DNA of 64,000 bases, from the NCBI RefSeq assembly GCF_900104255.1, contig NZ_FNKZ01000002.1:1-64000 (forward strand), given 5' to 3'. Positions within the stretch are counted from its first letter, which is position 1. Every line of letters begins with the position of its first letter. The notes beneath the pieces are model-generated. The model was not told the DNA's origin. It saw only the letters and a list, made by a program, of their open reading frames with translations, and did no database searches. This document shows, one piece after another, positions 41,748 to 50,884 of this stretch. The position numbers were made by a program, and so were the translations under genes. This DNA comes from Pseudoxanthomonas sp. CF385. Lineage in GTDB: Bacteria > Pseudomonadota > Gammaproteobacteria > Xanthomonadales > Xanthomonadaceae.

Positions 41748-42254
41748 ATGGCCGAACACAGTGTTCCCGCCGAAGGCGCCGCGAACGGGGATGTCCCCGA
41801 GGCCGAGCGCGCGCGGCTGGCCATCGCCTGGGCCGCCGCGCACTACTTCGTCACCCTCGGTCGCAAGGAATGGCTGTTCTGCGCGGGCCTGACGACACCC
41901 GAGGTCGAACGCCAGGTCATGGCCGACCGCTATCTGTTCATCACCGCCTGGAATCCCCCGCCCGGCGAAGCCTCGCGCGCCGACAACGACGCCGCGCAGG
42001 CCCGATTGGAGGCGCGCGTGCAGGCGCTGGGCCTGAGCCTGCACCCGGCGCTCGGCTGCAACAGCCAGGGGGGCATGGTCGAGTACGGCTGCCTGGTCCT
42101 GGATGCCACGCTGGCGCAGGCCGATGCGCTGGCGCGGGAATTCGGCCAGGGCGGCACGCTGTGCTGGCGTGCCGGCGAACCCGTCCGCTTGCGGATGATG
42201 TGGCCCCGGCCGGCCGGCGCCGACGGCGACCCGCACACCGACTGGGTGGGCTGA
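41748..42254 (+). CDS. DUF3293 domain protein
   Basis: 168 residues; the segment RYLFITAWNPPPGEASRADNDAAQARLEA is the DUF3293 core, followed by LHPALGCNSQGGMVEYGCLVLD and a short C-terminal tail. Function unknown. The ATG at 41748 is chosen because the extra upstream residues have no family match. Divergent from the aminotransferase. Confidence 0.75.
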   Translation: MAEHSVPAEGAANGDVPEAERARLAIAWAAAHYFVTLGRKEWLFCAGLTTPEVERQVMADRYLFITAWNPPPGEASRADNDAAQARLEARVQALGLSLHPALGCNSQGGMVEYGCLVLDATLAQADALAREFGQGGTLCWRAGEPVRLRMMWPRPAGADGDPHTDWVG

Positions 42255-42371
42255 CGCGCATGTTTGCGGGGGCGCGACGGTCTGTCGCAGGCGGGTGGAC
42301 CGGCGGCTCCGTTTAGAATGGGCGGCTGAGCCCCAGGACACCCAGCCTCCCGCACGGGAACGCCCGACCCG

Positions 42372-43016
42372 ATGACCGACGCCGCTCCCACCCATCCGCC
42401 GTTGCTGGCCGCCCGCGGCCTGGCGTTCTCGCGCAACGACGAGCCGGTGTTCGGGCCGCTGGATTTCGCCGTGGACGCGGGCGAGGCCCTGCTGGTGCAG
42501 GGCGGCAACGGCGTAGGCAAGACCACCCTGCTGCGCGTCCTGGCGGGGCTGCTGCGCGCCGATGCGGGCCACATCGACATCGACGGCCATCCCGCCGGCC
42601 CGTCGCGCCGTGCCCATGCGATGGCCTACCTGGGCCACCTGCCGGCACTGAAGGCGGACCTGAACGCGCTCGAGAACCTCAACTTCCTCTGCGGCCTGCA
42701 CGGGCGCCGCGCCCGCCAGATGCCGGGCAACGCGCTGGCCATGGTCGGCCTGGCCGGATACGAGGACGCGCTCGCGCGGCAGCTCTCCGCCGGCCAGAAG
42801 AAGCGCCTCTCGCTGGCCCGCCTGTGGCTGTCGCCGTCGCCGCTCTGGCTGCTGGACGAGCCCTACGCCAACCTCGACCTGGACGGCATCACCCTGGTCA
42901 ACCGAATGATCTCCGCGCACCTGCGCGACGGCGGCGCCGCGCTGGTCACCACCCACGGCGCCTACGCGGCCCCGCCGGTGCAGACCCGCATGCTGTTGCT
43001 GGAGCGCCCCGCATGA
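42372..43016 (+). CDS. ccmA: Heme exporter ATP-binding protein CcmA
   Basis: 214-residue ATPase of cytochrome c maturation: Walker [10 protein letters not shown] (44-52), signature LSAGQKKR (138-145), Walker [11 protein letters not shown]. With CcmB/C it drives release of heme-loaded CcmE. First gene of the ccm operon; a TAGAAT at 42314-42319 is a possible -10 element, with no clear -35. Overlaps ccmB by ATGA. Confidence 0.94.
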   Translation: MTDAAPTHPPLLAARGLAFSRNDEPVFGPLDFAVDAGEALLVQGGNGVGKTTLLRVLAGLLRADAGHIDIDGHPAGPSRRAHAMAYLGHLPALKADLNALENLNFLCGLHGRRARQMPGNALAMVGLAGYEDALARQLSAGQKKRLSLARLWLSPSPLWLLDEPYANLDLDGITLVNRMISAHLRDGGAALVTTHGAYAAPPVQTRMLLLERPA

Positions 43017-43699
43017 ATCCGGCGCCCTCGCTGTTCCAGACCGCCCGCGCCCTGGTCGTGCGCGACGTGCAGCTGCTGTGGCGCCGCCGCGGCGATGCGC
43101 TGCAACCGGCGCTGTTCGCGCTGCTGGTGGTGGTGCTGTTCGCGCTGGGCCTCGGTACCTCGCCGCAGGCGCTGTCGAAGGTGGCGCCCGCCGTGCTGTG
43201 GGTGGGGGTGCTGCTGGCCGGCCTGCTGTCCCTGGATACGCTGTTCCGCGGCGATGCCGAGGACGGGTCGCTCGAACAATGGATCCTCGCCCCGGTGCCG
43301 CTGGCCTGGCTGGTGCTGGTGCGCGTGCTGACCCACTGGGCCACCACCGCCGTGCCGCTGGTGCTGGCCGCGCCGCTGTTGGGCGAAATGCTGCACCTGC
43401 CGCGCAGCGAACTGCCGATGCTGCTGGCCACGCTGGCGCTGGGCACGCCGCTGCTGAGCCTGCTCGGTGCGGTGGTCGCCGCCCTGACGGTCGGCATGAG
43501 GCGCTCTGGTATCCTTGTGGCCCTGCTGGCGCTGCCGCTGTACGTGCCGGTACTGGTGTTCGGCGCGGGCGCCGTGGCCGCCAACGCGCAAGGCCTGGAT
43601 GCCTCCGGCGCCCTCCTCTGGCTGGCCGCCGGCCTGCTGCTGTCGTTGCTGCTCGCCCCGCTGGCCGCCGCCGCGGCGATCCGCATCGCCCTGACCTGA
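43013..43699 (+). CDS. ccmB: Heme exporter permease CcmB
   Basis: 228-residue inner-membrane protein with six membrane helices, starting [24 protein letters not shown] and containing [20 protein letters not shown], the diagnostic CcmB segment. Partner of CcmA in the CcmABCD complex. Start overlaps the ccmA stop. Confidence 0.93.
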   Translation: MNPAPSLFQTARALVVRDVQLLWRRRGDALQPALFALLVVVLFALGLGTSPQALSKVAPAVLWVGVLLAGLLSLDTLFRGDAEDGSLEQWILAPVPLAWLVLVRVLTHWATTAVPLVLAAPLLGEMLHLPRSELPMLLATLALGTPLLSLLGAVVAALTVGMRRSGILVALLALPLYVPVLVFGAGAVAANAQGLDASGALLWLAAGLLLSLLLAPLAAAAAIRIALT

Positions 43700-43714
43700 A
43701 GACCCACGCTGCGC

Positions 43715-44473
43715 ATGAATCCACTCGTCCGCTGGTTCCACCAACTCGGCTCGCCGCCCTACTTCGACCGCTTCGCGGCGCGCTGGACGCCGTGGTGCTA
43801 CCTCGCCGCGATCGTGCTGCTGGGGCTGGGCCTGTGGCAGGCGCTGTTCGTCGCCCCCGCCGACTACCAGCAGGGCGACAGCTTCCGCATCCTCTACATC
43901 CACGTCCCCAGCGCGTGGATGAGCATGTTCGTGTTCGGCCTGATGGCGGTCTACGCGGCCATCGCGCTGATCTGGCGGATCAAGCTGTGCGAGATCCTGG
44001 CGATGGCGTGCGCACCCACCGGCGCCGCGTTCACCATCATCACCCTGGCCACCGGCAGCATCTGGGGCAAGCCGATGTGGGGCACGTGGTGGGACTGGGA
44101 TCCGCGCCTGACCACCGAGCTGATCCTGCTGTTCCTCTACCTGGGCGTGATGGGCCTGTACGGCGCCATCGACGACCGCCGCAACGCCGCCCGCGCGGCC
44201 GGCCTGCTGGCCATCGTCGGCGTGGCGATCCTGCCGGTGATCCGCTATTCCGTGGTGTGGTGGAACTCGCTGCACCAAGGCCAGACGATCCGCGTGTTCG
44301 GCGAGTCGAGCATGGACGACAGCATGGTGCTGCCGCTGGTGCTGATGGTGGTGGCGACCAAGTTCTGGTTCGCCGGTTCGCTGCTGGCGCGCGCGCGCGC
44401 CGACAACCTGCGCCGCGAGGCCGGCAAGGACTGGGTGGCGAAACTCGCCGCCGCCAAGGGAGCCGCGCCGTGA
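43715..44473 (+). CDS. ccmC: Heme ABC transporter permease CcmC
   Basis: 252 residues, six membrane helices with the tryptophan-rich WGTWWDWDPRLT periplasmic motif that presents heme to CcmE. Flanking His (YIHVPSAWMS and WWNSLHQGQT) match the axial ligands of the family. The stop overlaps the GTG start of ccmD. Confidence 0.95.
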   Translation: MNPLVRWFHQLGSPPYFDRFAARWTPWCYLAAIVLLGLGLWQALFVAPADYQQGDSFRILYIHVPSAWMSMFVFGLMAVYAAIALIWRIKLCEILAMACAPTGAAFTIITLATGSIWGKPMWGTWWDWDPRLTTELILLFLYLGVMGLYGAIDDRRNAARAAGLLAIVGVAILPVIRYSVVWWNSLHQGQTIRVFGESSMDDSMVLPLVLMVVATKFWFAGSLLARARADNLRREAGKDWVAKLAAAKGAAP

Positions 44474-44637
44474 GCTACCTGGAATACGTCATCGGCGCCT
44501 ACGCCGTGTTCGCCGTCGTGCTGGCATGGGATTTCCTCGCGCCGCGCCTGCAGGTGCGCCGTGAACTGCGCGCCGCCCGCCAACGCGCCGCACGCGACAC
44601 CCGCCGCGCCGCCGCGCCCGCCGATCTGGAACGCTGA
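44470..44637 (+). CDS. ccmD: Heme exporter protein CcmD
   Basis: 55-residue protein starting with GTG, one membrane helix with the conserved [23 protein letters not shown] and a basic Arg-rich tail. CcmD is needed to release holo-CcmE from CcmABC. Position between ccmC and ccmE, with overlap on the left and 4 bases on the right, confirms identity. Confidence 0.92.
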   Translation: MSYLEYVIGAYAVFAVVLAWDFLAPRLQVRRELRAARQRAARDTRRAAAPADLER

Positions 44638-44641
44638 CCGC

Positions 44642-45106
44642 ATGAATCCCGTCCGTCGCCGCCGCCTGCTGTTCGTGCTGCTGGCCCTGCTGGTCGCCGG
44701 TGCCGCCACCGCGCTGATCGCGATGGCCCTGCAACGCAACGTGGCGTACCTGTACACCCCGGCCGAAGTGCTGCGTGGCGATGCCAGCGAGCGCGCCCGC
44801 TTCCGCCTCGGCGGCATGGTCGAGAAGGGCTCGTTCAAGCGCGAGAGCGGGTCGCTGGTCTCCCAGTTCCGCGTCACCGACGGCGATGCGCAGCTGACCG
44901 TGCGCTACGGCAAGATCCTGCCGGACCTGTTCCGCGAGGGCCAGGCCGTGGTCGCCACCGGCACCATGCAGGACGGCGTGTTCGTCGCCGAGGACGTGCT
45001 GGCCAAGCACGACGAGACGTACATGCCCAAGGAAGTCGCCGACAAGATGGGCAAGGCGCACCAGAAGCACGACGTGCAGGCCGCACCGACGGGGCCGGCG
45101 AATTGA
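44642..45106 (+). CDS. ccmE: Cytochrome c-type biogenesis heme chaperone CcmE
   Basis: 154 residues: membrane anchor (about 8-30) and periplasmic OB-fold domain. Heme is bound covalently at His 123 in [12 protein letters not shown], with Tyr 127 as likely ligand. The C-terminal tail ([15 protein letters not shown]) is flexible as usual. It is followed by two repeat elements instead of directly by ccmF. Confidence 0.95.
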   Translation: MNPVRRRRLLFVLLALLVAGAATALIAMALQRNVAYLYTPAEVLRGDASERARFRLGGMVEKGSFKRESGSLVSQFRVTDGDAQLTVRYGKILPDLFREGQAVVATGTMQDGVFVAEDVLAKHDETYMPKEVADKMGKAHQKHDVQAAPTGPAN

Positions 45107-45127
45107 TCGCCGAGCCCGCCGTGATCT

Positions 45128-45310
45128 CCCTTCTCCCTGCTTGCGGGGAGAAGGTGGCCGAAGGCCGGATGAGGGGCGCTCTTGCTTTCTGGCGCCGCTG
45201 TCGGACGTCCATTCCGCGCATCCGTCTGTACACGGATTTTTCGGGACTTCGCGACTCCGCTCGCCCCTCACCCGCCTTCGGCACCCTCTCCCCGCTGCGC
45301 AGGGAGAGGG
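45128..45310. repeat. CTTCTCCCCGC-type paired-palindrome element, copy 1
   Basis: Left arm hairpin (CTTCTCCCTGCTTGCGGGGAGAAG) followed by GGTGGCCGAAGGCCGGATGA and GGGGC; the right arm (45261-45310) is the inverted version, ...CCCCTCACCCGCCTTCGGCA... ending in a CCCTCTCCCCGC/GCAGGGAGAGGG hairpin. About 80 bases separate the arms. It occupies most of the gene-free stretch 45107-45518 together with copy 2. Confidence 0.85.
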
Positions 45311-45376
45311 ACTCGAACGCAGAACGCTCTCGACGAGCACAAGCCACCACACTACTTCACGACCATGCGCCTCATC

Positions 45377-45507
45377 CCCTTCTCCCCGCCTGCGGGGAGA
45401 AGGTGGCCAAAGGCCGGATGAGGGGCGCTTTTTGCTTTCAGGCGCCGCTGTCGGACGTGACCCTCACCCGCCTTCGGTACCCTCTCCCCGCGAAGCGGGG
45501 CGAGGGA
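45377..45507. repeat. CTTCTCCCCGC-type paired-palindrome element, copy 2
   Basis: Same design as copy 1: left hairpin CTTCTCCCCGC-CT-GCGGGGAGAAG, GGTGGCC block, and inverted right arm from 45461 ending GCGAGGGA at 45507. Copies 1 and 2 also share their inner segment (GCTTTC.GGCGCCGCTGTCGGACGT), so they are probably a duplication. The GAGGGA at its right end lies 11 bases before the ccmF ATG and is the best ribosome binding site there. Confidence 0.86.
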
Positions 45508-45518
45508 ATGGATGACTG

Positions 45519-47459
45519 ATGCTGCCTGAACTCGGACAAATCGCGCTGATCCTGGCGCTGCTGGTGGCCATCCTGCAGGCGGTGCTGCCGCTGGCCGGCG
45601 CGCACCGCGGCAAGACCGCGTGGATGGACGTCGCCCGCCCAGCCGCCTACGCGCAGCTCTGGCTGGTGATGCTGGCCTTCATCGCGCTGACGGTCGCGTT
45701 CGTGCAGCAGGATTTCTCGGTGAAGTACGTCGCCGACAACTCCAACTCGCTGCTGCCGATGGTCTACCGCTACACCGCGGTGTGGGGTTCGCACGAAGGG
45801 TCGCTGCTGCTGTGGGCACTGGTGCTGGCGATCTGGACGGGCGCGGTGGCGGTGTTCTCGCGTCGCCTACCGGACGTCGTGATCGCGCGCGTGCTCGGCG
45901 TGATGGGGCTGGTCGCCGTCGGCTTCCTCGCCTTCCTGATCTTCACCTCCAATCCCTTCATCCGCCTGCTGCCCTCGCCGGGCGAGGGCCGCGACCTGAA
46001 TCCGCTGCTGCAGGACCCGGGGATGATCATCCATCCGCCGCTGCTGTACGTGGGCTACGTGGGTTTCGTGGTGCCGTTCGCGTTCGCGATCGCCGCGCTG
46101 CTCGATGGCCGCGTCGATGCGCGCTGGCTGCGCTGGACGCGCCCGTGGACGAACGTCGCCTGGGGTTTCCTCACCCTCGGCATCGCCCTGGGCAGCTGGT
46201 GGGCGTACTACGAACTGGGCTGGGGCGGCTGGTGGTTCTGGGATCCGGTCGAAAACGCCAGCTTCATGCCCTGGCTGGTCGGTGCGGCGCTGATCCATTC
46301 GCAGGCGGTCACCGAGAAGCGCGGCGCCTTCCGCGGCTGGACGTTGCTGCTGGCCATCGCCGCGTTCTCGCTGTCGCTGCTGGGCACGTTCCTGGTGCGC
46401 TCGGGTGTGATCACCAGCGTGCACGCCTTCGCGGCCGATCCCAGCCGCGGCGTCTTCATCCTGATCTTCCTCGGCATCGTGATCGGCAGCTCGCTGCTGC
46501 TGTATGCATGGCGCGCGCCGCAACTGGCCGATGACGCTACGGAGAAGTCGTACTTCGCCGCCAACTCGCGCGAGACCCTGCTGCTGGCCAACAACCTGCT
46601 GCTGACCGCCGCCTGCGCGATGATCCTGTTGGGCACGCTCTACCCGCTGATCGCCGATGCGCTGGACCTCGGCAAGATCTCGGTCGGCCCGCCCTACTTC
46701 AGCCTGCTGTTCATCGTGCTGATGGCGCCGCTGGTGGCGCTGGTGCCGTTCGGCCCGCTCACCAAGTGGCAGCGCGACAAGGCCTCCCGCCTCGGCGCGA
46801 TGCTGCTGCCGTGGGTGTTGCTGTCGGTCGTGCTGGCCGTCGTTGCCTACTTCGTCGCGCCGCAGGGCAAGCTCAAGGCCGCCGCCGGCATCCTCGGCGC
46901 GGCGTGGGTCGGCCTGGGCACCGTGCGCTTCATCTGGTCGCGCCTGCGCGCCAATGGCCGCTTCACCCCGGAAATGCTCGGCATGACGCTGGCGCACACC
47001 GGCGTCGCGGTGTTCCTGGTGGGCGCGCTGCTGGTGGAAGCGCTCAACGTGCAGCGCGAACTCGCCGTGAAGCCTGGCCAAACCGTCGAGGTCGGCCGGT
47101 GGGGCTTCCATTTCCAGGGCGTCGATGAAACCCAGGGCCCGAATTACCTCTCCGACCGCGGCCATGTGCAGGTGCTGCGCGACGGCACGCCGGTGACACT
47201 GCTGCACCCGGAAAAGCGCGCCTACGCCAGCGGCGGCCAGGTGATGACCGAGGCCGGCATCAAGCCCGGCGTGCTCGGCGACGTCTATGTCGCCATCGGC
47301 GAACCGCTCGGCGATGGTGCATGGTCGCTGCGCGTGCACATCAAACCCTTCGTCCGCTGGATCTGGCTCGGCGCCGCCCTGATGGCGCTGGGTGGCTTCG
47401 TCACCGCCGCCGACCGCCGCTTCCGGAATCACCGCAAGAACGAGGCGACCCCCGCATGA
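45519..47459 (+). CDS. ccmF: Heme lyase CcmF
   Basis: 646-residue inner-membrane protein with about 14-15 helices that, with CcmH/I, attaches heme to apocytochromes. The WWD-family motif is GWGGWWFWDPVENASFMPWL. Conserved His in the flanking loops (WGSHEGSLLLW, IIHPPLLYVGY, ALIHSQAVTEKRG) are heme ligands in the family. Full length. The stop overlaps the ccmG start. Confidence 0.96.
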   Translation: MLPELGQIALILALLVAILQAVLPLAGAHRGKTAWMDVARPAAYAQLWLVMLAFIALTVAFVQQDFSVKYVADNSNSLLPMVYRYTAVWGSHEGSLLLWALVLAIWTGAVAVFSRRLPDVVIARVLGVMGLVAVGFLAFLIFTSNPFIRLLPSPGEGRDLNPLLQDPGMIIHPPLLYVGYVGFVVPFAFAIAALLDGRVDARWLRWTRPWTNVAWGFLTLGIALGSWWAYYELGWGGWWFWDPVENASFMPWLVGAALIHSQAVTEKRGAFRGWTLLLAIAAFSLSLLGTFLVRSGVITSVHAFAADPSRGVFILIFLGIVIGSSLLLYAWRAPQLADDATEKSYFAANSRETLLLANNLLLTAACAMILLGTLYPLIADALDLGKISVGPPYFSLLFIVLMAPLVALVPFGPLTKWQRDKASRLGAMLLPWVLLSVVLAVVAYFVAPQGKLKAAAGILGAAWVGLGTVRFIWSRLRANGRFTPEMLGMTLAHTGVAVFLVGALLVEALNVQRELAVKPGQTVEVGRWGFHFQGVDETQGPNYLSDRGHVQVLRDGTPVTLLHPEKRAYASGGQVMTEAGIKPGVLGDVYVAIGEPLGDGAWSLRVHIKPFVRWIWLGAALMALGGFVTAADRRFRNHRKNEATPA

Positions 47460-48052
47460 GCAACGCGTCCGAACTCCCGCCGTCGCCGCCGCGCTCCCAG
47501 GGCGCGCTGACTTTCGCGTTGGTCATCATCGGCCTGTTCTTCGTCGGCCTGATGGGCTTGCTGTATTACGGGGTGAAGCAGTCCGACCGCGCCGGCCGCG
47601 ATGCGTTGCCCTCCACGCTGATCGGCAAGCCGGCGCCCGCGTTCGACCTGCCGCTGCTGCACGAACCCACCAAGCGCGTGACCAACGCCGACCTCGCCGG
47701 CCAGGCCTACGTGATGAACGTGTGGGGCAGCTGGTGCCCGGAATGCCGCGTGGAGCACCCGGTCCTCACCCGGTTCGCGCTGACCAAGCGCGTGCGTTTC
47801 ATCGGCTACAACCTCAAGGATGAGCGCCCGGATGCGTTGCGCTGGCTGGAGCAGTTCGGCAATCCCTACATGATGGTGCTGGCCGATATCGAAGGCCGCA
47901 CGGCGATCGACTGGGGCATTTCCGGAGCGCCCGAGACCTTCCTGGTGGACGGCCAGGGCATCGTGCGCTGGAAGCACGTCGGCGCCATCGACCAGGCCAT
48001 CATCGACCACCAGCTGATTCCCGCGCTGGAAAAGATCGAAACCGGCCGATGA
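47456..48052 (+). CDS. ccmG: Thiol:disulfide interchange protein CcmG/DsbE
   Basis: 198 residues: N-terminal membrane anchor (about 18-40) and a periplasmic thioredoxin fold with WCPEC (Cys 94, Cys 97), the acidic loop typical of DsbE, and cis-Pro in GAPETFLVDG. Reduces the CxxCH cysteines of apocytochromes. ATGA overlaps on both sides. Confidence 0.94.
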   Translation: MSNASELPPSPPRSQGALTFALVIIGLFFVGLMGLLYYGVKQSDRAGRDALPSTLIGKPAPAFDLPLLHEPTKRVTNADLAGQAYVMNVWGSWCPECRVEHPVLTRFALTKRVRFIGYNLKDERPDALRWLEQFGNPYMMVLADIEGRTAIDWGISGAPETFLVDGQGIVRWKHVGAIDQAIIDHQLIPALEKIETGR

Positions 48053-48507
48053 ACACCTCCCCCGTCCTCCTGTTGCGCGCCTTGCTGCTGGCCCTGCTGG
48101 TCGCCGTCGCCGCGCCGGTCTTCGCGCAGGTCAGCGATCCCACCCCGCTGCAGTTCCGCGACGATGCCGAGGAAGCCCGCTTCCACAGGCTCACCGCCGA
48201 ACTGCGCTGCGTGATGTGCCAGAACCAGTCGCTGGCCGATTCCAACGCGCAGATCGCCCACGACCTGCGCCGCGAAGTGCTCGACCTGATGCGCCAGGGC
48301 AAGAACGACGCGCAGGTGAAGCAGTTCCTGGTGGACCGCTACGGCGAGTTCGTGCTGTACAAGCCCGATGTCGCACCCGGCACCTACGTGCTCTGGTTCG
48401 GCCCGCTGCTGCTGCTGTTGGCCGGCGGTGTGTGGGTGGGGCGCATCGTCGCGCGCCGCGCCAGGCAACCGGCCCCCGCCACCGACGACAACGACCAGGA
48501 GTGGTGA
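48049..48507 (+). CDS. ccmH: Cytochrome c-type biogenesis protein CcmH
   Basis: 152 residues: signal peptide, a periplasmic three-helix domain with the redox motif LRCVMCQNQSLADS (Cys 54, Cys 57) and a C-terminal membrane helix (about 113-135). Works with CcmG in reducing the heme-binding cysteines. Separate ccmH and ccmI genes, as in most proteobacteria other than enterics. Confidence 0.95.
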   Translation: MNTSPVLLLRALLLALLVAVAAPVFAQVSDPTPLQFRDDAEEARFHRLTAELRCVMCQNQSLADSNAQIAHDLRREVLDLMRQGKNDAQVKQFLVDRYGEFVLYKPDVAPGTYVLWFGPLLLLLAGGVWVGRIVARRARQPAPATDDNDQEW

Positions 48508-49517
48508 TGACCACGTTCGTGATCCTCGCCATCGTGCTGTCCGTGGCCGTGCTGCTGGCGGTGCTGTGGCCGCTGTGGCGCACCGCCAAGCCGCTGGTGA
48601 TCGGCGGCGTGGTCGCGCTCGGCATCGCCACGTTCGCGCTGTACCGCGTGGTCGGCACGCCCGCCGCGCTGGAACCGCAGGCCACCGCGGCCGCGCCGGC
48701 CACGCTGGAAGAGGCCATCGCCCAGCTCGAGGCCGAGCTGAAGAAGAAGCCGAACGAACCCGAGGGCTGGCGCCTGCTCGGCAAGTCCTACGCGGCGCTG
48801 CAGCGCTACGGCGACGCGCAGAAGGCGTTCGAGCGCGCAGTACAGCTGATGCCCGACGACGCCGACTTGCTGGTGGAAGCCGCGCAGGCCCGCCTGTTCA
48901 ACAACGCCGACCGCAAGCTCGATGCGCAGGCTATCGCGCTGCTGGAACGCGCGCGCCAGATCAATCCCGGCCATCAGCGTGCCGCCTGGTTCGTCGGCCT
49001 GGCCCAGCGCCAGGACGGCAAGCCGGCCGAGGCCGCGAAGACCTGGGAGCCGCTGCTGGCCCAGGTGGATCCCAACACCGCCGCCACCCTGCGCACGCAG
49101 ATCAACGAAGCGCGCGCCGAAGCCGGCCTGCCGCCGCTCGCCGACGCCGCGCCTGCCGCCGACGCTTCGCCCGCGCTGCTGACGGTGACCGTGGACCTCG
49201 CGCCCGCGCTGAAAGAGAAGCTGGCACCGGGCGATACGCTGTTCGTGTTCGCCCGCCAGGTGGGCGGCCCGCCGATGCCGGTCGCCGCCAAGCGCCTGCC
49301 GGTGGCGTCGTTCCCGATGACGGTACCGCTCGGCGACGGCGACAGCCCCATGCCCACGCTGAAGCTCTCGCAGCTGCCGCAGGTGCAACTGGTCGCGCGT
49401 ATCTCCAAGGGCGGCGCCGCCACCGCGACCGCCGGCGACCTGGAAGCCACTGCCATCACCGCCGACGTGAAGGCCGGCAACACCTACACCCTGACGATCG
49501 ACCGCGTGGTGCCGTAA
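48507..49517 (+). CDS. ccmI: Cytochrome c maturation TPR protein CcmI
   Basis: 336 residues: two N-terminal membrane helices (about 5-22 and 30-47), TPR repeats (about 65-205; EGWRLLGKSYAALQRYGDAQKAFERAVQL is the clearest) and a C-terminal domain with a Pro/Ala linker, of the type that chaperones apocytochrome c. Starts on the ccmH stop (TGATG). Last ccm gene. Confidence 0.9.
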   Translation: MTTFVILAIVLSVAVLLAVLWPLWRTAKPLVIGGVVALGIATFALYRVVGTPAALEPQATAAAPATLEEAIAQLEAELKKKPNEPEGWRLLGKSYAALQRYGDAQKAFERAVQLMPDDADLLVEAAQARLFNNADRKLDAQAIALLERARQINPGHQRAAWFVGLAQRQDGKPAEAAKTWEPLLAQVDPNTAATLRTQINEARAEAGLPPLADAAPAADASPALLTVTVDLAPALKEKLAPGDTLFVFARQVGGPPMPVAAKRLPVASFPMTVPLGDGDSPMPTLKLSQLPQVQLVARISKGGAATATAGDLEATAITADVKAGNTYTLTIDRVVP

Positions 49518-49530
49518 GGCGCTTGTCGCT

Positions 49531-49672
49531 CCCTTCTCCCCGCCTGCGGGGAGAAGGTGCCCGGAGAGCGGATGAGGGGCAAGCGCGGTGCACACACGTG
49601 CGCCGACGCTGTCCATCTTCGTTCGCCCCTCACCCGCCTTCGGCACCCTCTCCCCGCTTCGCAGGGAGAGGG
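49531..49672. repeat. CTTCTCCCCGC-type paired-palindrome element, copy 3
   Basis: Left hairpin and GGTGCCCGGAGAGCGGATGA block at 49531-49580, inverted right arm at 49624-49672 (CGCCCCTCACCCGCCTTCGG, then CCCTCTCCCCGC/GCAGGGAGAGGG). Sits between the ccm operon and metX, starting 13 bases after the ccmI stop, where it may serve as the operon's 3' end. Confidence 0.86.
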
Positions 49673-49745
49673 CACGCAAAGCACCGCAACACCGCGATGC
49701 ACGGGTGAAATGGCATCGCCCGGCGGCATTGCCTACACTGCCCGG

Positions 49746-50873
49746 ATGACCGAATTCATCCCCCCCGGCACCCGCTTCCATCCCCTGCCCTCGCCGTTCC
49801 GCATGAAGCGGGGGGGCGCGCTGCACGGGGCGCGGGTGGCGTACGAGACCTGGGGTACGTTGAACGAGCGCCGCGACAATGCGGTGCTGATCGTCACCGG
49901 GTTGTCGCCCGATGCGCATGCCGCCCGCAATGCCGGCAACCCGGACGAGGGCTGGTGGGAGCCGATGGTGGGCTCCGGCAAGCCGATCGATACCGATCGC
50001 TGGTTCGTGGTCTGCGTGAACTCGCTGGGCAGCTGCAAGGGCTCGACCGGGCCGGCGTCGGTCAATCCGGACACCGGCGCGCTGTATCGGCTCGACTTCC
50101 CCGAACTGTCGGTGGAAGACGGCGCGAACGCGGCATTCGACGTGGTGCGGGGGCTGGGCATCGAGCAGCTGGCCTGCATCATCGGCAATTCGATGGGCGG
50201 GATGACCGCGCTCGCCTACCTGTTGCTGCACCCGGGCGCGGCGCGCACCCACATCAACATCTCCGGCAGTGCGCAGGCGCTGCCATTCTCCATCGCCATC
50301 CGCTCGCTGCAGCGCGAGGCGATCCGCCTGGATCCGCATTGGAACCACGGCCAGTACGACGACGACACCTATCCGGAATCCGGCATGCGCATGGCGCGCA
50401 AGCTGGGCGTGATCACCTACCGCTCGGCGCTGGAGTGGGATGGCCGCTTCGGCCGCGTGCGGCTGGACTCCGACCGCCCGGACGAGGAGCCGTTCGGCCT
50501 GGAATTCCAGGTCGAGAGCTATCTGGAAGGCCATGCGCGCCGGTTCGTGCGCCGGTTCGACCCGAATTGCTATCTCTATCTCAGCCGGTCGATGGACTGG
50601 TTCGACCTGGCCGAATATGCCGCCCAGGAGCCGGCGGGCGGCGATGTGGTCGCGGGCCTGGCGAAGATCCGCGTGCAGCGGGCGCTGGCCATCGGCGCCA
50701 CCACCGACATCCTGTTCCCGCTGCAGCAACAGCAGCAGATCGCCGAGGGCCTGGCCGCCGGCGGCGCGCAGGCGGACTTCCTGCCGCTGGAGTCGCCGCA
50801 GGGCCATGACGCCTTCCTGGTGGACTACGACCGCTTCGGCCCGGCCGTGCGGGATTTCCTGGCGTCGATCTGA
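49746..50873 (+). CDS. metX: MetX-family O-acyltransferase (serine O-succinyl- or homoserine O-acetyltransferase)
   Basis: 375-residue alpha/beta-hydrolase-fold acyltransferase with nucleophile Ser 149 (GNSMGGM), Asp 321 (GATTDILFP) and His 354 (QGHDAFL). MetX proteins acylate homoserine for methionine synthesis. In this bacterial order several were shown to be serine O-succinyltransferases feeding cysteine synthesis, and the GLSPDAHAA motif may belong to that type (from memory). A TACACT at 49734-49739 places a possible transcription start at or next to the ATG, so the mRNA may be leaderless. The following gene is cysteine dioxygenase. Confidence 0.85.
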   Translation: MTEFIPPGTRFHPLPSPFRMKRGGALHGARVAYETWGTLNERRDNAVLIVTGLSPDAHAARNAGNPDEGWWEPMVGSGKPIDTDRWFVVCVNSLGSCKGSTGPASVNPDTGALYRLDFPELSVEDGANAAFDVVRGLGIEQLACIIGNSMGGMTALAYLLLHPGAARTHINISGSAQALPFSIAIRSLQREAIRLDPHWNHGQYDDDTYPESGMRMARKLGVITYRSALEWDGRFGRVRLDSDRPDEEPFGLEFQVESYLEGHARRFVRRFDPNCYLYLSRSMDWFDLAEYAAQEPAGGDVVAGLAKIRVQRALAIGATTDILFPLQQQQQIAEGLAAGGAQADFLPLESPQGHDAFLVDYDRFGPAVRDFLASI

Positions 50874-50884
50874 TCCGGGATGCT

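Noticed and set aside
45107..45518. CRISPR-like array or rRNA/tRNA content in the ccmE-ccmF gap
   Set aside because: Repeats are paired inverted arms of two elements with irregular spacing, not short direct repeats with uniform spacers, and no tRNA fold is present.
49673..49745. SAM or other riboswitch before metX
   Set aside because: Only 73 bases separate the repeat from the ATG, a -10-like element sits next to the start codon, and no riboswitch core motifs are visible.
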